The notes below the pieces were generated by a model, which searched no databases, was not told the DNA's origin, and worked only from the letters and a program-made list of their open reading frames with translations. DNA of 64,000 nt from Undaria pinnatifida (taxonomy: Eukaryota; Sar; Phaeophyceae; Laminariales; Alariaceae), in NCBI GenBank assembly GCA_012845835.1, contig JABAKD010000016.1, positions 2,164,359 to 2,228,358 on the forward strand. Reading direction: 5' to 3'. This document shows positions 32,701 to 48,370 of this stretch, piece after piece. The stretch's first letter is position 1, and each line of letters opens with the position of its first letter. The translations under genes were made by a program, and so were the position numbers.

Positions 32701-34915
32701 GGTCCAAGACACAGTCTTTCTCAAAAAGTAAAAGTATCTCTCGTTTTTTTTACCATGGGGTCGGTTCAACCGTACTGCTGTACGTTTCACGTTTACAAAC
32801 ATACTTACATTTACCCCAGCAAAAAAATCTCCCTGGATCTCTTGATTAAAAGGCCTTGCTTCCCTCTCAGCGCTCCCGCCCTGAACACGCCTGCCCAAAA
32901 CTTCTTTTTGGAGAACCCTTCCCGGCTTTCTTTGTGTTCTTTTTTCTCGCTTCTCTTCGTTTTTCGTTCCTTTCGTCGTTGTTCCCAGCTGGTTATTTTG
33001 CGTCGTTCGCGATTTTCTCCTCAGCTTTGACTGTTTCGATTCTTCGTGGAGGTTCGGAAATTCGTTTTTGGTTTTCTTTTCGCATTTTTTTTCGTGCCCC
33101 CCCCCCCCCCCCCCTACCCGATTGCTTGTCATCTGTTTTTCGTTTTTCTCGATCAGCTCGCTCGTTTTCGACTTTTATCGAATCTGATTCGTCTTTCCAG
33201 AAACCTACGATTTTTTAAAATATATATTTTCCGACCAAGATATTTTTTTCTGAGATTTTTCCGAGATTTTTTATGTTGTGTTAATGTGGGCGTTTTTATC
33301 GGGCTTCTGTAATATACGAGTAATACAGAAGGTTCGTCGGTTATTGTCACGTACCTGCTTCTTCTGCTCAAATCACAGTAAAACACACCCACCCACAGCT
33401 CTTAGAGCTACAGCAGTAGCAGCATGTTGTCGTTGAGCAATACCACAAGGACAGAACAGCACAGCACAGCACAGCACACTCAGCCCTAGAAGGATCAAAG
33501 CACATGTAGTACGAAGCTGCTGCGCGACAACGCAAGTACTTCAAGCACGAGTAGTCAAAGACGGCGAGATTCAGCATGTTGTGTTTGTGTCGTCCAGCAG
33601 TTACAGTTAACTGTATTTATGCATTTATCTGCTTCTACTTAGATTGCACAACAAGAGCACACCCGGCTCCTGAGCCAGCACGTTTGTCATTGAGCATCTA
33701 CCTCAGCAAGCACACACAGCACAGCGCAATCAGCCCAGCACAACGGAGCAAAACATGTAGTATATGCCCATCATAGCGCGACAGTACAATAAAAATAAAC
33801 AGTTGCCCAGACCCATCATGTCGTCGAGGATCTTCTACAGCTCGCTGTGTTTCCAAAGCGAACGAGTACATCGAAATCTGCCTGGCCGAAAAACGTCTAT
33901 AACCACACGCACAAGCAGCTATTAGCAGCTGGTGATGCGGCCAGGACTTGCCTCTTGCTTCCAACTCAACACTACCAGGTACTACTCTTCTCTCCGCCTC
34001 CTTTTTTTTTCGTACGGATGATGCGACTCATGTGTGCATTTGACGTCTGGTTATCTTCCTAGAACGTGAAGCTCTTGGCACTTGCAAGTCGTAAGTTGCA
34101 CAAGACCATGGACCTCTGTCCGCTTCACGTTTTGTCCTGTAATGAGAGCTACCGTAGCGGACGGATGCCGCCCGTGGAGCGAAGCGCCTTGTAGCACTCA
34201 CAGTATTGTCCGCAGGAGGCACCTCGCCGTCGGCATAGTACGGCGTCTTCGGAATATGATCGGGTACCGTCCGCATAGGGCTGACCACGCCGCACTCCAC
34301 CGGTACTCGCGCGATCTCCAGTGGAGACGAGCTGTCCGCCGAGGAGGGGGCGTGGAGTTCTCGAAAAACGCCGTACGTGTTGGACCTGACCATGCTTGCG
34401 CCGCCGGAGCCGATCAATGCTGAGGTTCCGCCGCAATATTTGCTGCCAGCTCCTGCTGTTGGAGGAGCGCATCCAATACGAGCCATCGGGGTTCTCGCTG
34501 GCACCCTAGTGTTCCCGGCGGTGTGCGGTAGCGACAACGTGCTTATTCTGCAAATTTGGTGGTGGTGGTACTGGTGTTGTTGCTGGTGTTGTTGTTGCCG
34601 TTGTCGGTGTTGCCGCTGCCCTTGTTGTGATAGGCCAGATGCCCACGAGGAGCTAATACAGCGCCATCGCTGTTGCTGTTGTTGCCCTTGTTGCTTCGCG
34701 AAGAGAGAGACAATATGCAGGGATTCATTGCTGTTCAAGACCGAGGTGATAGGCCTCACGGCGCCCCAGTAACTTCTCGTACGCCGCATCGCACCGGCAA
34801 CGCGGGAACAAGTAGTGAGCTTTTCGTTGTCTACGGGTTGTGCGCTGTGCGCAGCTTGGACGCTTGGGCTCATATTTATATTTATCGGATTGTTCACGAG
34901 AGTGTTCCACAACAT
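18670..34915 (-). CDS. Type I methionine aminopeptidase, organelle-like
   Basis: Removes the initiator methionine from new proteins. Seven exons on the minus strand: 34202-34915, 25383-25574, 23477-23581, 21945-22025, 20603-20712, 20345-20411, 18670-18867; all phases fit, giving about 488 residues. Seen in order: [11 protein letters not shown] (the pre-catalytic motif of the family), NYHGFPK with the substrate His, DVSVFF and HGD (first and second metal-ligand Asp, 11 residues apart as in the E. coli enzyme), GHGVGSSFH (third ligand His plus the following His), TIEP and QFEH (the two ligand Glu). All five metal ligands are present, so it should be active. The 170-plus residues before the catalytic part are Gln/His- and Ser-rich, without the zinc-finger motif of cytosolic forms; organelle targeting is inferred. 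The third intron uses a GC donor. Confidence 0.93.
19805..20290 (+). mobile_element. C-tailed repeat element, copy in aminopeptidase intron 6
   Basis: About 410 bp (GGTCATCGAGTTACTACTG to TGGCCATGCACAAATTGAG) followed by GTAC and a long C-rich tail reaching 20290. Related copies lie at about 62310-62840 and 62857-63345 (+), and at 52137-52325 and 54303-54376 (-). No open frame and no clear terminal inverted repeats. The tail points at exon 6, and the copy is antisense to the gene. Confidence 0.7.
20345..20411 (-). CDS. Aminopeptidase exon 6 (GHG motif)
   Basis: Acceptor GGGCAG, donor AACAAG|GTGAGG, phase 2 to 0. [19 protein letters not shown] contains the metal-ligand His and the conserved FH. 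The intron after it starts with a long G-rich stretch. Confidence 0.92.
20603..20712 (-). CDS. Aminopeptidase exon 5
   Basis: Acceptor GAGCAG, donor CGAAA|GTGAGA, phase 0 to 2. It encodes [20 protein letters not shown] to RYGFDTVR, matching the family helix before the GHG motif. Confidence 0.92.
20788..21035 (-). repeat. Repeated coding fragment of unknown origin, copy 2
   Basis: Same family as 17379-17622. The minus-strand frame reads through [35 protein letters not shown] and [17 protein letters not shown], the best preserved of the three. It lies in an intron of the aminopeptidase gene. Confidence 0.6.
21095..21182. mobile_element. 88-bp terminal-inverted-repeat element
   Basis: Ends TTAACCGTTTCAGAACTG and CAACTCTAAAGGGGTTAG are inverted. 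One of many relatives (see 22121, 22562, 37027, 45588, 50924). No coding capacity, so a MITE-like element. Confidence 0.6.
21945..22025 (-). CDS. Aminopeptidase exon 4
   Basis: Acceptor ATTTTAG, donor CTCAG|GTATAC, phase 0 to 0, 27 codons: [20 protein letters not shown] and onward to DATQ. It carries the second metal-ligand Asp (HGD). Confidence 0.92.
22121..22290. mobile_element. Two 88-bp-family elements in tandem
   Basis: Copies at 22121-22210 and 22213-22290 share TTTAGCACT.GACCT, GGAACAAACTACTTGGAATT and TTTGCAGTA. The first ends AAAGGGTTAG, the inverse of its start. Confidence 0.6.
22298..22553. mobile_element. 256-bp element with 28-bp terminal inverted repeats
   Basis: Starts CGGAGATCAATTGTTAACAG and ends CTGTTAACAATGGATCTCCG, inverted with few mismatches over about 28 bases. 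AT-rich inside, no open frame. It sits between two copies of the 88-bp family and may have inserted among them. Confidence 0.65.
22562..22652. mobile_element. 88-bp-family element
   Basis: TAACCCCTTTACAACTGCAC at one end and AAAAAGGGTTT at the other; the middle has GGGGACAAAGTACCTAAAAT. Confidence 0.55.
22729..23035 (+). repeat. About 160-bp tandem duplication
   Basis: Two units share GGCATAGCGTTCGCG or GCATAGCGTTCGCGC, CTCCCAAAACGAGACGTTTG, GGGAAGCA.CAGAT and AACAACTATGGGGCTAACTC or its variant. It lies in aminopeptidase intron 3. Confidence 0.8.
23477..23581 (-). CDS. Aminopeptidase exon 3, GC donor
   Basis: Acceptor AATCCAG, 35 codons from [19 protein letters not shown] to FDVSVFFK. The exon appears to end AAG|GCGAGA. 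The next usable GT lies 21 bases further, in the same phase, and would insert seven residues between the two metal-ligand Asp. The GC site keeps the 11-residue spacing seen in the E. coli enzyme, so I prefer it. Confidence 0.88.
23638..23760 (+). repeat. ACAC / ACGC microsatellite
   Basis: Irregular ACACAC and CACACAATC repeats followed by a pure run of ACGC units to 23758. Intron 2 of the aminopeptidase gene, about 60 bases from the exon 3 acceptor. Confidence 0.85.
25383..25574 (-). CDS. Aminopeptidase exon 2
   Basis: Acceptor CCGACAG with a very C-rich tract 30-70 bases upstream, donor AAG|GTACGA, phase 0 to 0, 64 codons. It runs from [16 protein letters not shown] through [20 protein letters not shown] to [11 protein letters not shown]. 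The match to the family N-terminal catalytic half is unambiguous. Confidence 0.93.
25604..25636 (+). repeat. G-run next to exon 2 of the aminopeptidase gene
   Basis: More than 25 guanines nearly uninterrupted. On the coding strand this is a C-run 30-60 bases upstream of the exon 2 acceptor and so part of its pyrimidine tract. Similar pure runs occur at 21001-21019 and 27799-27818 (G), and at 15498-15514, 33097-33114 and 62223-62240 (C). Confidence 0.85.
25724..25800. mobile_element. 88-bp-family element
   Basis: TAACCCTTTTAGAACTGCAC, GGGAACAAAACACTTGAAAT and TTAGTGTAGGG follow the family order; the far end is unclear. Confidence 0.5.
26000..28090. other. Part of aminopeptidase intron 1, no exon seen
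   Basis: It contains a copy of the GAGGAGCTC repeat (26835-26960), a copy of the AATCCCATG repeat (27187-27335) and a G-run (27799-27818). No open frame shows family resemblance or usable splice signals in phase. Confidence 0.6.
26835..26960 (+). repeat. Dispersed repeat copy (GAGGAGCTC family)
   Basis: AAGAAATTCTGAGCTCCTAG, GAGGAGCTAGTT, TCACCCGAAG and GAAGGCATTCGTTCG align with 3240-3365. Confidence 0.65.
28095..28400 (-). repeat. Dispersed repeat, two inverted tandem copies (GAGGAGCTC family)
   Basis: GACTAGCGCCTACGGTCGTT, ATGCCTTCGAACTCATG and CACGTTAGGAGCTCAGAAAA appear at 28108-28225 and again at 28237-28345, followed by a partial third end (28360-28395). Orientation is opposite to 3240 and 26835. 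Confidence 0.75.
28866..29925. repeat. Tandem array of four long palindromes
   Basis: Four inverted repeats of about 200-260 bp stand in a row, centred near 29020, 29256, 29465 and 29797. The best (29354-29580) has arms of about 100 bases: AGCGCCTCACTCAGTGCTCG and AGCGGCTCCTCCTCGCGTTA against GCGAGGAGGAGGAACCGCTT and GACGCGACGAGCACGAAGTG, with a loop under 20 bases. The units resemble each other across positions. Open frames on both strands are a by-product of the symmetry. It lies inside aminopeptidase intron 1. No coding role is supported. Confidence 0.85.
30480..30655 (+). repeat. GGGTC pentamer-type repeat
   Basis: CCCGACCCGTGG, GGGTTGGGTCGGGCCGGGTC and further GGGTC/GGGTA units. A second, independent-looking cluster with the same layout (ACGGGTCATGACCCGG, GGTCAGGAGG, TTCAAGTCTCACG) lies at 46875-47030, so this is a dispersed element with a simple-repeat core. 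Confidence 0.7.
31425..31670 (+). repeat. Repeated coding fragment of unknown origin, copy 3
   Basis: Inverted relative to copies 1 and 2. Protein-level phrases [17 protein letters not shown] and [13 protein letters not shown] survive on the plus strand. Inside aminopeptidase intron 1. Confidence 0.6.
34202..34915 (-). CDS. Aminopeptidase exon 1 (leader and HIPKTPYY motif)
   Basis: Ends at a strong donor AATACT|GTGAGT, phase 0. The C-terminal part, [20 protein letters not shown], matches the stretch that precedes the catalytic fold in plant and mitochondrial enzymes. The start is uncertain: ATG at 34915 is the first in frame. A later in-frame ATG giving [17 protein letters not shown] would make a basic, mitochondrial-type presequence. 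A Gln/His-rich run ([15 protein letters not shown]) lies in the leader. Confidence 0.75.
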
Positions 34916-35096
34916 GATTTTGCATGTTTACGAGGGACAATTTTATTTTTCAAGTGAAATTTCACCCCTGGTTTCTGGTTCTTCTGCTTCTGTCCTGCTG
35001 TGCTGCTGTGAGTCTTGATCGAGTCTCACCTACCCGTGTACATCGCCCCTCGCAGTGGTCTCTACTGCAGCAATACCCCCGACAAAGCCCTGCAGC
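34916..35096. promoter_or_regulatory. Candidate bidirectional promoter
   Basis: About 180 bp separates the first aminopeptidase ATG (minus) from a plus-strand candidate first exon. No TATA box was seen. The call depends on the plus-strand exon being real. Confidence 0.25.
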
Positions 35097-40931
<5,835 letters not shown>

Positions 40932-41037
40932 GTAAGGATTAGGTTTTGTGCAGATACCGTAGCTGTACACTTTTTTCTTGTTTTGTGGATGGTGCCGCCC
41001 GCCACCAACTATTAGCTGCGCACTGGGCTGTACCAAG

Positions 41038-41445
41038 TATCTCTTTAGGATGAAGAGCAGGCACGGGCGTTGGGCTGGACCGATATGTCTCTAGGATGAG
41101 GAATCGACGCGGACATTGGCTGCTGGATGCCGATGGGTATATAGAAATAACGGTTTCAACATAAAGAACGCACACGCATGCTAGATGTGACCACATATGT
41201 TGTGCGAAGCATGGTTACGGACACTGCATGTGCTGAGTGTCGAAAGGGTTTAGAGAAGTGGTGTTATTGTGAACAACACGCTAATACACACACTACCACT
41301 GCTGTTACCACAAAGCTTGTATCTCGTAAGATGAAAAATCGGCACGGACACTGGACACTGGATGTGCTGGCTGACTCTGGCGATGGATATGCTTAAATAT
41401 CGGTGTTTTAACGTTGAGAGCACACACACACCCTTGCTGCTGCTC
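41038..41445 (+). repeat. Two to three copies of the GTGAAGAATCAGYACGG repeat
   Basis: Copies at 41091-41185 and 41325-41445 and a fragment at 41040-41075, all ending near an ACAC-rich tail. Compare 13489-13585 and 38137-38243. Confidence 0.6.
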
Positions 41446-41699
41446 ATGTAGACCATGCCTGATCCGTGTAATATAGTACAGTACCAGTAATTAGTATGTT
41501 TTTATTGTTTTGTCTTCACTTTTAACCGTTCTGCTCCAGGGCATCATGTATAAAAAATGAATGACGCTTTTTTGTCGTTGTTTAGTCGGGGAGAAACTTG
41601 GGGAAAGTGCCACCTTCAACGCATGTATTCTGTAGCACCATGTGGGTACAGGCGTCCGTTTGCAGGTACATCGCGCTTTAAGGTGCAAGAAAAGAGTGC

Positions 41700-42775
41700 C
41701 TGCGATAGATCTCAATATCGATACCGATATCAACATCGATATCGTCGATATACTGTAGTCAGTCCTCGCTCACACCTTGACCCAGCTAATTGACGACTGC
41801 GATCAAAACCAGCATCGATACAGGCGATACCAGTACATACTCTCTGCTTAAACCAGTTGAAGGACAGTTGCTATCGATATCAATATCGATCTCGGTGTCA
41901 GCATATCGTCGATATCAGTACATGTTTGCCGCTTGAACCAAGCTTAGTGAGAGTTCTGATGGAAGTCAATATCAATACCGATATCAATATCAGCATCGAT
42001 ACCGTCAATACCAGTACACGTTTACACCTTGAAACAGGTTAACCTTTTTTGCTATCGATATCAATATCGACATCGATGCCAGCATCGATATCGTCGATGC
42101 CAATACTTGTACATGTTTGCCCGTTTAAACTATCTGAATGAGAGTTCTGATCGATCAAAATCGATATCGATATCAACATCGATACAATCGATATCATTAG
42201 TGCATGTTTACCGCTTGATCGAGCTGCACGATAATTGATATTGATATCGATATCTACATCGATGTCAGCATCGATAGCGTTGATACCGCGACATGTTTAC
42301 CGCTTGAACGAGCTGAATGAGAATACGACCCATGTCTCTATCGATATCGATACAAGTAGCAACATTGATACGGTCGATACCAGTAGTACATATTTGCATA
42401 TATGAGTGTCGACGAAATCTTCAATCTCACAGCTGAAGGGTATTTTATTTTTTATAATATTTATCCCTTGAACCAGCTAAATCAGAGCTGCAATCGATAG
42501 TAACATCGACAACCAGCTGAATGGGTGTTCTGATTGATACTAATATCGATACTGATATCGATATCAGCGTCGATACCGTCGATATCAGTAGTACCATGAT
42601 TACCACTTGAACCAGCAGAATAAGATGTGCGAACGGTATCAATATCCATTTTGATACCGCCGATGTCAGTACCGTGAACAAGCTTAATGAGAACTGGGAA
42701 GGATAGCAATATCGATATCAGCATGAAACCGTCGGTATCAGTACACATTTACAACTTGAACCACCTGAAGGAGAG
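41700..42775 (+). repeat. ATCGAT-rich minisatellite, units of about 95 bp
   Basis: About ten diverged units alternate a block of TATCGATATCAATATCGATA type with a constant block near CATGTTTACCGCTTGAACCA and GCTGAATGAGAGTTCTGAT. A piece of the foldback family (AATCTTCAATCTCACAGCTG and TATTTTATTTTTTATAATA) interrupts it at 42405-42460. Open frames give RYQYRYRCQH-type strings and are not genes. Confidence 0.9.
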
Positions 42776-43600
42776 CGAGAGTCAGCCTTGTTGTCACACT
42801 GCCTTTTAATGCGTTGAGTGTCTTTGGGTTCGATCTTGCGCGGCTATATCATACGAAGTACTCTTGTTCGAATATAAAACTTAAGGCTTTGTTTTTAGCA
42901 GGGTATGTATTCTACGGGCGTGCAAAACTCCTTCTGCAACATACTATTATATTAATTATATGAACCCAAGAAGCACTAAAAACAGGTTAGATACCCCCTC
43001 TGACGACGCCTCGTACAAAAGAGGCACAGTGGGGGTCCCACAATAAGGCGGTCTGAACAAGGCGATGTCCCGATACAAGGCGGTCAAAATCGCTTGGCGC
43101 GATTGGGGAATTGCACTGCAGTACTCACAACCCGGAATGAATAAGGCGGCTTCCCCCAATAATGCGGTCATGGTCATGCTGTTCAGGCACACCACCGCCT
43201 TAACCCGGAATGAATGAGGCGGTTTTCCCCAATGAGGCGGTCATGGTCATATTGCTCTGGCACACCAAAACGCCTCAGTGGGACACCCCTACTTGTATGC
43301 ACTTTTTGGGCGAAGCATTTTCAAAATGACGGGGCTCCTAACCCTCCTTAACCCACGATTTGTCGGAATTCCATTCTTGGTTTTGCGAAATGATTTTTTT
43401 GTATATAGGAGTATGCCTAGGCCAGGGATTTTGCTCGTCGGGTTGCATTTCCAACTCCTACGATTTTCCTAGTCCAACTCCAAGTGTTTTGCCACCATGT
43501 CGGGAGTGCGGTGCTAAAAGGGTCAAGTTTGCTCAGGTGGGGAGCCTCAGAAAAGAAGATGCTTGATGCAACTCATGTGTCAACGCGTGATATAGGTACC

Positions 43601-43905
43601 GGTCGCCCCGGTGGCGTATCAAGTTATCCTCGAGCCTGGTATAGGTCAGTGTCGTGAGTTCGAATCCCCCCGAGTGCATACTCGTATATATTCGTGGGGA
43701 CTTTTTCTTACGCACAAATTGACTTGCGGAAAGCGCGAGAGCGTGAGTTAGCAACACTCGATGAAATCGACGAGCAGTGGGATTGCTGAACCCTATGCGC
43801 GATAAAAAAACTAAGTCAAGAACCGGGGGGAAGAAGGGACGACACCTATTGTGACCACGGCTTGCCCAGAAGCTGGAAAGTAGAAGTGTAAGAAAAAAAA
43901 AAAAC
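43601..43905 (+). mobile_element. tRNA-headed SINE, copy 2
   Basis: GGTCGCCCCGGTGGCGTATC, GTGAGTTCGAATCCCCCCG, TTGACTTGCGGAAAGCGCGA and GCTGGAAAGTAGAAGTGTA, ending in a poly-A tract. Strongly alike to copy 1 over about 300 bp. Confidence 0.8.
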
Positions 43906-44129
43906 AAGTGAGGTAACTCCTAATTTCTGTTAGGTTCCTCCTCATTGGAGGCGCTCTTATGCTTCACCTGACAACCGCCTCTGACCGAAATGGTATGCTA
44001 GCCCCGGGACCCAATTTCAATCTGTAGAATAATATTTGCATTTGTTTCCCTTTCGGACAATGTATATGCAGCATGAGCTTCAACATTGATCGCTCACAGG
44101 AATATTGTCAGATGCACACTTATATACAT

Positions 44130-44440
44130 GATCACTTTTACTTCCTAGCTTTCTCGAGAGGTTTTACCCTCTTTGAGCTTCTGGACAAGCCGTGGTCACA
44201 GGTGTCTTCCCTTCTCCCCCTCCCCCCCCCCCGGTACGTGCCTCCGTTTCCATCGCACACAGGGTTCAGCATTCCTGCTTTTCAACTTTGTGTGCTCCTC
44301 GAGTTGCATCGAAATTCGCCAACTCGCGCTCTCGCACTTTAGGCCTGTCAATTTTGCAAGAAATACTCCCTTTGCGGGGTTCGAACCTACGACGTCGACC
44401 TCAATAGTTTCGCGGCTTACTATTGTTGAACCGCCGGGGA
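44130..44440 (-). mobile_element. SINE relative, inverted, with a different tRNA-like head
   Basis: Read on the minus strand, the tail (ACACCTGTGACCACGGCTTG, with CCAGAAGCTC following) and the body (GAGAGCGCGAGTTGGCGA) match the other two copies. The head instead reads GGCGGTTCAACAATAGTAAG with GTAGGTTCGAACCCCGC, a different A/B-box pair. More diverged, with an extra segment near the tail. Confidence 0.65.
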
Positions 44441-45587
44441 TGTGATCTGTTGATAAAAATACTGAGTAGCTCCACAGTTAAGGAGGCCCGATAACCCATT
44501 TCCAACTCACAAACTGATCCTAGTCTTACTCCAAGTGTTTTGTTCCCATGTCGGGAGTGCGGTGCTGAATGGGTTAATGGGTTAATGGGATCTGTTTGGG
44601 CATTTGTTAATGGGATCTGTTTGGGCTCAAATGCGTGCAACTCCTCTATTAAAGTGTCTGCAGCACGGCTCCTCTATCGTGCGCAGCAACAATTGACCAT
44701 CGCCTCGGTCTTGGAATTGTCGCAAGGGTGTGTTGAGCAGGGCATGCCAGGGTATGTAACCCTAAATTCGATCCCTATCATAATTCCAAGTAATTTGTCT
44801 CCAAACCGGGTTCCCAGTGGTGAAGGGATTAAGGTACCGGGGTATCAGACCTGCTTGTTTTGACCACACTTGGGTAGATGCCCGGGTATGTACCAGGGAA
44901 GCGTGTTACCGCAGCTTCGAGTGCGAACCTATTATGGGTAAAACCGCAAACTGAGCAGTTGTGAGAACCGCACCAAAGAACCCCCCCTTCCGCCGAAACT
45001 GTCGGTAGGAGATGGATCGCAATCATCCCCTTGTGAAAAAGGGAGTTTCCAACGTATGTATGGAGGCGTTTTGTGTTGTTAGGGCCTAACCTAACCGTAG
45101 CCCTAACCCTTGCTAGATCATCCAAGAACCGCATTTTTTCCGATGACCTCATACAGATTTGCGAACCGCTCGCGTACCAGGACCTGTAACGCGCATCCCT
45201 GGTATACACCCTACCACCAGGGTATATGTTAATACAGCAGTAGATGCAACCTTGAAATTGTGTAGCGTTATTTATTTATTTATTTTTGGAGGCAAGAAGG
45301 CGGGCAAAATATGGTTGACATCATGCAACAGTTTTTGGACGGCCTCCCCTCAATGTTAATTTTTGGCGCAGAAAAATATGATGCCCCTCTTATTTCAGGT
45401 AGTTAATCCCCTTGGAAACATCGGTGCAGTTCTAAAGGGGGTAATAGTAGTAGTGTAAAAGCGCTCCAACTCCTGAATTCGAAGGACGAATTTTGTCGCC
45501 AAAAAAACACGTGTTGTGCAGTCGTAACAGTCAGTTGTTACCAGTATGGTACTATACATACGTCGTAAAAATGTTCTCCATTCCAAT

Positions 45588-45670
45588 TTAACCCGTTGAT
45601 AACTGCTTTTTTTTTCCCCCACACTAACGCTAAGTCCCGAAAAAGGTGGGTTTAGCTTTGAAGGGGTTAA
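45588..45670. mobile_element. 88-bp-family element
   Basis: Ends TTAACCCGTTGATAACTG and CTTTGAAGGGGTTAA are inverted. Confidence 0.55.
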
Positions 45671-46039
45671 GGTAGCTTCGAAACGTGGGTGCAGTCATCA
45701 AGAGGTTTTGGTGTATGCGTGGCCCGTAAATGTGGTTTTTCGAATGGAAATGGCCAAAAAAATACGTACTACCAGGTACGTACGTGGTATGAATTGCAAT
45801 ATGGCCGACATTTTTTCCCGAAAATTTGCCGGATTTTTTCCGCACAAATTCCAACAGGTCGGCCCAGAGTTGCGGCTGGGGTTGAGGTTAAGGTTAGGGT
45901 CATGTTCTATGGCGTTTCATCAAAAACGTCCCTTCGCATAATGCTGGAACCGCACGCCGTACACATTTTTTTTTTTTCCCACACTGCTGTATCCTATATG
46001 CTGATTTTCATGGCCTGCATAGGCCGGCTCGTCAATGAT

Positions 46040-46560
46040 GTTGTGTATGCTGTACATGTACAGCAGTAGTAGCAGGTAGCTGGTAGCTGTACTTTTACTG
46101 CAGTCTATTGTGGTTGTTTTGCGGTATTTTGTTCCTCTTCTGCGGCAGCTGCAGCACGGGCGGCAGAAGCCATGGACAGTGGGTCGTGCGGCGTCATATT
46201 GGCGCCGCACAACAGCAGTAGCAGAACTCGTAACTTTGGCGTTTTTGTTGCAACTACTTCGTTTCTGTGTTCTACAACAAGCAGCTGTCATTAGCAGGGA
46301 ATCGAGCGGTTTCATATTGGTGTACTTGCAGCAACAGTTTTAATACTGCTGTAGTAGTGCTCGTGGTGGTAGCGTTATTGTTGAATTGCTGTGTTTCCGC
46401 TCTACCGCAGCAGCAGCAGCTATGGGCGATGGGTCGAGTGGCTTCGTAATTGTATACAGCAGCGGTAACCGTGCTCACAACATGAACGCTGATGTTATTC
46501 GGACTTTGTTTTTGTTTGGAGCAGCAGCAGCAGCAGCCTATGGTCAATGTGTTGAGCTGC
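46040..46560. repeat. CAG/CTG-rich zone
   Basis: Scattered CAGCAG, GCAGCAGCAGCAG and GTAGTAGCAG clusters make open frames on several strands. No exon is supported. Confidence 0.6.
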
Positions 46561-47499
46561 TCCGTGTATGTGTTTTCTTTACGTCAAACCGTTATTTCCA
46601 TGTACACGTCGACATCAAGCGCATCCAGTACCCGTACCGATTCGTCATCCTACCTTGAGATAGAAGCTATGTGGCACCAATTTACGTTTTTGTAGCGGCG
46701 GTGGAGTTTTTAATACACTACCTTCAGTACACTACCGGTCCTCCAATAACAAAGAGCCGCACGTAAAACTTGGCATTATAATCACGGGAATAGTAGACAT
46801 TTTAACAGGAGTTCACGCTCTTGACTTTTCACGGCTTTTAAACACGGGAATATTAGAAATTTGACAGGAGTTTTCACGGGTCATGACCCGGCCCGCGGTT
46901 CGGGTCAGGAGGTGTTTGACCTGTCACGGGTCGGGTTGGGTCGGGTCAGGAGGTTTTTCAAGTCTCACGCATCGGGCCGGATCACCCTGGCCCGTTCCGA
47001 CCCGCGAAAAGGGATCCAACCCGTGAAAGCCCTGAAATTCTACAGCTGTTATACTGGAGTCAAGTGTAGGAGACTCTTTCTCGAGTAAGAAATATTGCCC
47101 CAAACCCAACATTTCGGTTTCTTATCGATCAGGGGGCCGGTGCTGTACGTACAGATGACCTGTCTTATTCGACTCCGTCGTGCCCGCCCACTCCCACTTC
47201 CCTTCCATCGACGTGCCCACGCTCACTTGAGAGATGGTGGCCTACTGCTGTAGTTGTGACCCGTCAAGGCCCTCTTGGACCCTTTGTAAATTGCACCCTT
47301 TTGCTCGGGGTCGAAATACTTGGAATTCGAATTAAGCTCATGTTTTGCGGTGATGGAACTTGACTCCGTTGAAACCGCACTCACGTTTTTGAGGGAAAAG
47401 TGCTACACAGTTGGAATCAGTGTGGGATAGGTTTTGCAGTGTCAGTAAAGGGGTCAAGACGTGGTACATTCTGTACTGCTGTTAATACTAATAAAAGGT

Positions 47500-48370
47500 G
47501 TAGCGCGGGGATTTCTTTGACGGCCGTCCGTCAAAGAGCGCCGTCAAGGCCTGTTTGGACATCATATACTGTGGGCGGTGGCCGTACGTCAAAGAGCGCC
47601 GTCAAGGCCTGTTTAGACATTATTAGAAGAATGAAAAATACACTTCAACTGTGAGATCGATCAAAATTCAGCTTTGCTAGTTGCGTGTGATACTTCGATC
47701 GCAAGTGTTACGGGGTGTGTATACCCTCGTGAAGGATACAGCTCGGTGACTCCCCTGCTATTAATAATGCCAGGGTCAACAGGACTACAGTAAGACGTTC
47801 CACCTTGTTCCACGCACGGAAACTGTATAACCCGCATTGAGAGGGACAAAACCAGACATCTGTAGAATTCAGTATGCACGAAACAATATGTGTTATAGTG
47901 TGAGTTAGCTGTTGGAGTGGGCTACTTGGGTCTGCCGGGGTTGTACGCAAGTTCCTGTGTACTCCCTGTATATGTGGCAGGCCAGCGAAGGTCCAGCCCA
48001 GGCCTGATGCTCGGGTCTTTTTGCTTTCGAGTCATTATATACTATGGGCGGTGACCGTCCGTCATGGAACACCGTCAAGGCCTATTTAGACATAAGAGAC
48101 CAAGGTATAAAGCCAATTAGGCTGGTCGGTGTTACCTGCCGGGATACTTACGCGGTGGCCACGGTGGCTAGTTATTTTTCCTTTGGGTATCAAGAGTTCC
48201 CCCCCTTTGTCGACTGGCGACACCCCCGGGACGTCAAGCCAACCACATCCAAAAGGGGAGGCTTGCATGTACGATGGATAGATGCAGTGCGGGTGTTTCC
48301 TTGACGGCCTGACGGCCTGCCAGACCGTCAAAGAGCAAGAGTGCCGTCAATCAGCTGCCGTCAACCCACA
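47500..48370 (+). repeat. 60-bp repeat cluster with a foldback arm inside
   Basis: GGCCGTCCGTCAAAGAGCGC followed by CGTCAAGGCCTGTTTGGACA occurs at about 47520-47565 and 47580-47622, then in variant form at 48045-48093, with a last piece at 48305-48355. The foldback-family arm (47615-48010) sits between copies, apparently inserted into the array. Confidence 0.7.
47615..48010 (+). repeat. Single arm of the foldback family
   Basis: TACACTTCAACTGTGAGATC, GTTACGGGGTGTGTATACCC, GAAACTGTATAACCCGCATT and GAGTGGGCTACTTGGGTCTG run in the same order as the right arm at 7862-8240. Confidence 0.75.

Larger units (their letters stand above)
29960..34201. other. Rest of aminopeptidase intron 1, no exon seen
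   Basis: Contents: GGGTC repeats (30530-30650), one repeated coding fragment (31425-31670), a GCGGCACGCGCTGCCATGG-type small repeat (31915-32000), a copy of the CTCTCAGCGCTCCC repeat (32855-33000), a C-run (33097-33114) and ACAGC-rich patches (33455-33485, 33705-33740). Confidence 0.6.

Noticed and set aside
45083-45112. Telomere-like CCTAACC / CCCTAACCC phrases (also near 19255 and 45890)
   Set aside because: Only two or three imperfect units each, too few for an interstitial telomere.
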